A stretch of DNA of 58,939 bases from CAYYYJ01 sp964476045. Lineage in GTDB: Archaea > Aenigmatarchaeota > Aenigmatarchaeia > QMZP01 > JACQNV01. Made by a program: the position numbers and the translations under genes. Positions 55,845 through 58,939 of the stretch are shown piece after piece. The notes under the pieces were generated by a model that had not been told where the DNA came from, made no database searches, and saw nothing but the letters and a program-made list of their open reading frames with translations. The DNA is taken from NCBI GenBank assembly GCA_964476045.1, contig CAYYYJ010000002.1, forward strand, positions 1 to 58,939. The letters are read 5' to 3'. Positions within the stretch are counted from its first letter, which is position 1. Each line of letters opens with the position of its first letter.

Positions 55845-56843
55845 ATGAACAGGCGTGTTGGTTTTATTGCGGTGGGTGCAGGGCTTGTTGGGGCCTATAT
55901 ATTGCCTGAAGCGCCAAGAGGTTATTTGCGGGCTTTGTTTGGCGGTTCGGGGGACGGCTATCCAACTGCGCAAATACCGGGGGAAGGTTCTGGGAATGTT
56001 TTGAGGGTGGACGATGATGACTCGACTAGAGAATCTAAAGACTCATTAGACATTATTAGAGGCATTTCAGTAGCTCAGAATGACCAAGCTATTGACAGGC
56101 ATCTTTTAACTCTTTATAATAGAGATAGACACGTTTTTGACATTTTTTTTAGTTTACCTGTTTCAGTAACTGGTTATGATGTGAAAGATATAAATAGTAG
56201 ACTTCAACATCCAGCGAAAACCTTAGGTCTATTATTCGCAAGCGGTGTATACCCATTATCTGAATTTTTGCAGAGTCGTGATAAGAAAATGCTCGAATTG
56301 TTTAAATCTCGATCGGAGGCTGATCGGATTAAAAATAAACTAGGGGTGTTATGCGAACTTTATATGCAGAGAGAGCTTGGAAGACTTAACAGAAAAGAGG
56401 AATTGAGTAGAGACATAGAAAGAATGCAAGAGGCGCTAAAAGATATCGAAACCGTTCCGGAAGATCAACGAGATGCGGAAAAAATCGGCGAACTTAAGCT
56501 CTCTAACAGTATTTTATCCCGTTTACTAGTAACAGGCTTGCCTGATGATGTAAGCATACCTGAATATGTGAGAGCAGAGGGGACAAATTTTGGTTTATCT
56601 CCTTACGAAACAGGATTATTTTCCAAGTTTTTAGGAGTTTCAGAAGCTTTTGTAAAACAAGCTGATAAAAATAGGGGCGATGTATTCAATCCGGAATCAG
56701 AATTACCTAAGTTGGAAGATGGGGATAGAGAATTTTATCAGAACACAAGAGTTATATGGACAGGAGCCAGAAAAATTGGTGGGGGAATGGATCATGTCAA
56801 CAGACATGGACGGTTAGATGCAATGATTAAAGGACAAAATTAA
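55845..56843 (+). CDS. hypothetical anchored or exported protein
   Basis: From ATG 55845 the 332-residue protein begins MNRRVGFIAVGAGLVGAYILPEA, an N-terminal hydrophobic signal or anchor. A Gly/Asp-rich linker (GGSGDGYPTAQIPGEGSG) and a helical body with a heptad-like region (LNRKEELSRDIERMQEALKDIE, about 182-203) follow. The longer frame from TTG 55824 adds only seven residues. It is convergent with the next gene, overlapping 4 bases. The 289-base gap upstream has no gene. Not recognised. Confidence 0.5.
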   Translation: MNRRVGFIAVGAGLVGAYILPEAPRGYLRALFGGSGDGYPTAQIPGEGSGNVLRVDDDDSTRESKDSLDIIRGISVAQNDQAIDRHLLTLYNRDRHVFDIFFSLPVSVTGYDVKDINSRLQHPAKTLGLLFASGVYPLSEFLQSRDKKMLELFKSRSEADRIKNKLGVLCELYMQRELGRLNRKEELSRDIERMQEALKDIETVPEDQRDAEKIGELKLSNSILSRLLVTGLPDDVSIPEYVRAEGTNFGLSPYETGLFSKFLGVSEAFVKQADKNRGDVFNPESELPKLEDGDREFYQNTRVIWTGARKIGGGMDHVNRHGRLDAMIKGQN

Positions 56844-58939
56844 CGCTCTTTTCCAGGCCAGCTTGTTTTCACGTATTTTGCATGTAAAACTGCTATTGTA
56901 CAATCAGCTCCTGCGGATAAGATCCATCCAGCCGGACCAGAACCTAATTTAGTTGCCTTGAGACCAGAGCTAATACCAAATCCGGCTGTTGTTGCGGCTG
57001 CACTAAAATAACTGCTGTAATCTTCCTCATAGCAAAAATTATACCCATCGCCTTTGTTTTCGTGTTTGGATTTGTCAGATTTAACAATTATAGCAGGTAT
57101 TTTACAATTATTTGCAGACAGTTTGTCGACTTTGCCATCGTAATCGCTGTCTATATATACGACAGCACCCTCATTCGGAGAACTTACAAGACCAGAACCT
57201 CCTGTTCTTACATGCTGCAAATAATCTATAACACCATCACCCTCATTAATGTCGCTTTTCTTGCCTTCGTCTTTCATTGCAATTTTCACCCCCTCTGTTA
57301 GCGAGGCAAATCCAGAAACAGACGAGTAAGTATAGTCCAATTCCAGAGCAAAAAATCTCTTTAATTCAGATTTTTCATCTAAAACACCGTATAACCTAGA
57401 ATCCATTTTGAATTGAGTAGACGAACCTGTAGAGAACGTGACTGCTCCTCTTACCAAAGACACATCACACTGTAAGATATCTTTGTCATCTTGTTTTACT
57501 GTTCTGCAAGTAGGGCTATTTAGTTTAGGCTCTGTTATTCTTTCTGTTTTTTCCGGTACTGGCGACAACAATTTACCATTGTCTTTTGAAATCAAATCCA
57601 CCCTGTTTAATCCTTTATTATAATAATATCTAATTTTATTAATAGGATCATCTATCTCTATTCTATCTTTTACAGAATAGTCTGACAAAGTTTCCCCTAA
57701 AATAATTGTGCCTGGAAAGATTTTATATTTCCCTATATTTTTTATGATATCCAGTTCCGTATTTTTCATTTCTTCCGGTCTCGGACCATTATCGCTGAAA
57801 CTGAAAGGATACCAAGGTATGTCACTGCAAGTTACTCTGTTTTCAAATATACCTTTTTTATCTGCTTCGCATGTTGTGAATTTAGTAGACATGTCATAAT
57901 TGTAATTTTCACAACCAGTTTCACCCTTTTCTATGGTAAAGTCGGCTTTGCACGGAGATGCGGAATAAAACGGCTTATTCCCCGATCCCCATTGGGGTCT
58001 TTTAAGGATTATTGGCATGCTCACGCGTCCAGTTATGGGGCCTTCTATCTCAAGATTTTCTAATTGAAACGGTTTTCTTAAACCTTTACTATTCATCGAG
58101 TTTTGTACAACTAAAGAGTTTGGATGTTTATCCGTGAATTTGCCGAATTCGCTATCTAACCTTGCTAGAAAATATGATGTCCCAGTATCTGCACCAACAT
58201 AGCTCAAAAATCTTACTGTTCCAGCAGTTTTTGGATTAAGGATATATTTTGATATAAAATCGCCTATAGAAGCCTTTCCGGTGGCTTGAGTTACAATTTG
58301 CGGTATCTCTTCCGGTGGAAGTAACTTAGCCAGATTCACACTAGATATACCGCTATAATCCTTTTTGGCTACGTTGTCAAAAAGTTGTTTTATAGCATTC
58401 GTTTCTGCATTGTTTACAGGATCCCTGGTAGCCCTAAGGAAATAAGATGTAGAGCTGCCTCCATATTTTTCTATAATTGCCTTATTCATCAGAGCTGTTC
58501 CAGTTGCAGCTGCAACACCTCTCTCTCCACTTGCGGTTATTGCAGCAGCTAATCGTGCCTCTGTAGATGCTTGTTGACCTACTATCTTTTCTAAAGCAGT
58601 TATCCGTGCCTCTAAATTTTGTATCCTTCTATTTTGTAGATGGGTTTTCAGAGTTTCAAATGGAGCTATAATCGGTTTAAGAAGCTTTAATCCGTGACTC
58701 AGGCAAATTCCAGTAAACATAAGGTTGCCGAAATCTTTGTACCAGGCAGATTGGCCTGACCACGATTTTTCTTGACCTGCTGGAAAAACATTGGAATAAA
58801 CAACATACTTCGGATCCCCTGCAGCAGCAATCCAGTTGAAGTCTGTGGTTGCATCTACTGGACCCATCTTCAGGCCATACTCCTCAAACTCCTGCGGCAA
58901 ATTAAAGTTCTTGACGTCGCATGCCACTTCTGCTTTTGT
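56840..58939 (-). CDS. large surface-type protein, 5' end outside the window
   Basis: The frame is open to the window edge; the GTG at 58927 is an internal codon candidate only, since reading continues upstream (TKAEVACDVKNF). About 699 residues are visible. There is a hydrophobic segment (about 70-85), a coiled coil (NRRIQNLEARITALEKIVGQQ), a long beta-rich region with paired cysteines, and Ca-binding-like loops DINEGDGVIDYL and DSDYDGKVDKLS as in dockerin/EF-hand modules. It resembles large exported DPANN proteins. Function unknown. Confidence 0.65.
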   Translation of the reverse strand, partial: TKAEVACDVKNFNLPQEFEEYGLKMGPVDATTDFNWIAAAGDPKYVVYSNVFPAGQEKSWSGQSAWYKDFGNLMFTGICLSHGLKLLKPIIAPFETLKTHLQNRRIQNLEARITALEKIVGQQASTEARLAAAITASGERGVAAATGTALMNKAIIEKYGGSSTSYFLRATRDPVNNAETNAIKQLFDNVAKKDYSGISSVNLAKLLPPEEIPQIVTQATGKASIGDFISKYILNPKTAGTVRFLSYVGADTGTSYFLARLDSEFGKFTDKHPNSLVVQNSMNSKGLRKPFQLENLEIEGPITGRVSMPIILKRPQWGSGNKPFYSASPCKADFTIEKGETGCENYNYDMSTKFTTCEADKKGIFENRVTCSDIPWYPFSFSDNGPRPEEMKNTELDIIKNIGKYKIFPGTIILGETLSDYSVKDRIEIDDPINKIRYYYNKGLNRVDLISKDNGKLLSPVPEKTERITEPKLNSPTCRTVKQDDKDILQCDVSLVRGAVTFSTGSSTQFKMDSRLYGVLDEKSELKRFFALELDYTYSSVSGFASLTEGVKIAMKDEGKKSDINEGDGVIDYLQHVRTGGSGLVSSPNEGAVVYIDSDYDGKVDKLSANNCKIPAIIVKSDKSKHENKGDGYNFCYEEDYSSYFSAAATTAGFGISSGLKATKLGSGPAGWILSAGADCTIAVLHAKYVKTSWPGKER

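Overview
The window comes from an archaeon with low GC content, tightly packed genes and mostly short intergenic gaps. Archaeal markers are TBP, the RfcS clamp-loader subunit, DnaG-type primase, a class I CCA-adding enzyme, an archaeal threonyl-tRNA synthetase with its own editing domain, RpoN (Rpb10), aIF2-beta, S15, a UbiA-type enzyme of archaeal lipid synthesis, and tRNA genes with bulge-helix-bulge (BHB) introns. Short genes, leaderless promoters, many toxin-antitoxin-like pairs and sparse metabolism fit a small-genome DPANN-type lineage. That placement is inference; no rRNA is present to fix it.

Layout. 1-5.7 kb: Trm112-like fragment, intron-bearing tRNA-Ser(UGA), PfkB kinase, two HAD proteins (one lacking catalytic aspartates), a JAMM-like protein, a VapBC pair, TraB-like protein. 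5.7-11.5 kb: cis-prenyltransferase with a broken 5' end, HtpX, a Doc toxin next to an adenylate kinase/dephospho-CoA kinase fusion, RfcS, tRNA-Gln. 11.5-22.8 kb: ThrRS, pyruvate kinase, an acyl-activating enzyme, radical SAM protein, frameshifted methyltransferase, ComB-like protein, tRNA-Ser(GGA). 22.8-34 kb (accessory): clan CD protease-like protein, two related AbrB/PIN pairs, acylphosphatase fusion, a divergent Fur/CobW locus with a Fur-box-like operator, SDR, SWIM protein, GNAT plus small partner, tRNA-Lys(UUU) with two or three introns, tRNA-Asp with one. 34-49.4 kb (core): CCA enzyme, DnaG, ThpR, AAA ATPase, TBP, RpoN, TatD, aIF2-beta, FtsZ, S15, YvcK/CofD-like protein, UbiA. 49.5-58.9 kb (accessory): large secreted or anchored proteins and two MNT/HEPN modules around an AAA/DUF4143-type ATPase.

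The most unusual content is not protein coding. (1) A dispersed palindromic hairpin (consensus GGGACGAAAYYGATY, loop, RATCRRTTTC) occurs about nine times: directly before ftsZ and an AAA ATPase gene, before the S15 gene, inside a tRNA intron, nested inside itself, and in frame inside the acyl-activating enzyme gene. It resembles an archaeal counterpart of Rickettsia palindromic elements. (2) Upstream of ftsZ there is a run of three hairpins, all with the loop TTGGCG. (3) A perfect 15-bp palindrome TATAACA-N-TGTTATA lies upstream of three unrelated genes. (4) tRNA introns occur at non-canonical places (T-loop, variable arm). Several frameshifts lie at homopolymers and may be sequencing errors or real.
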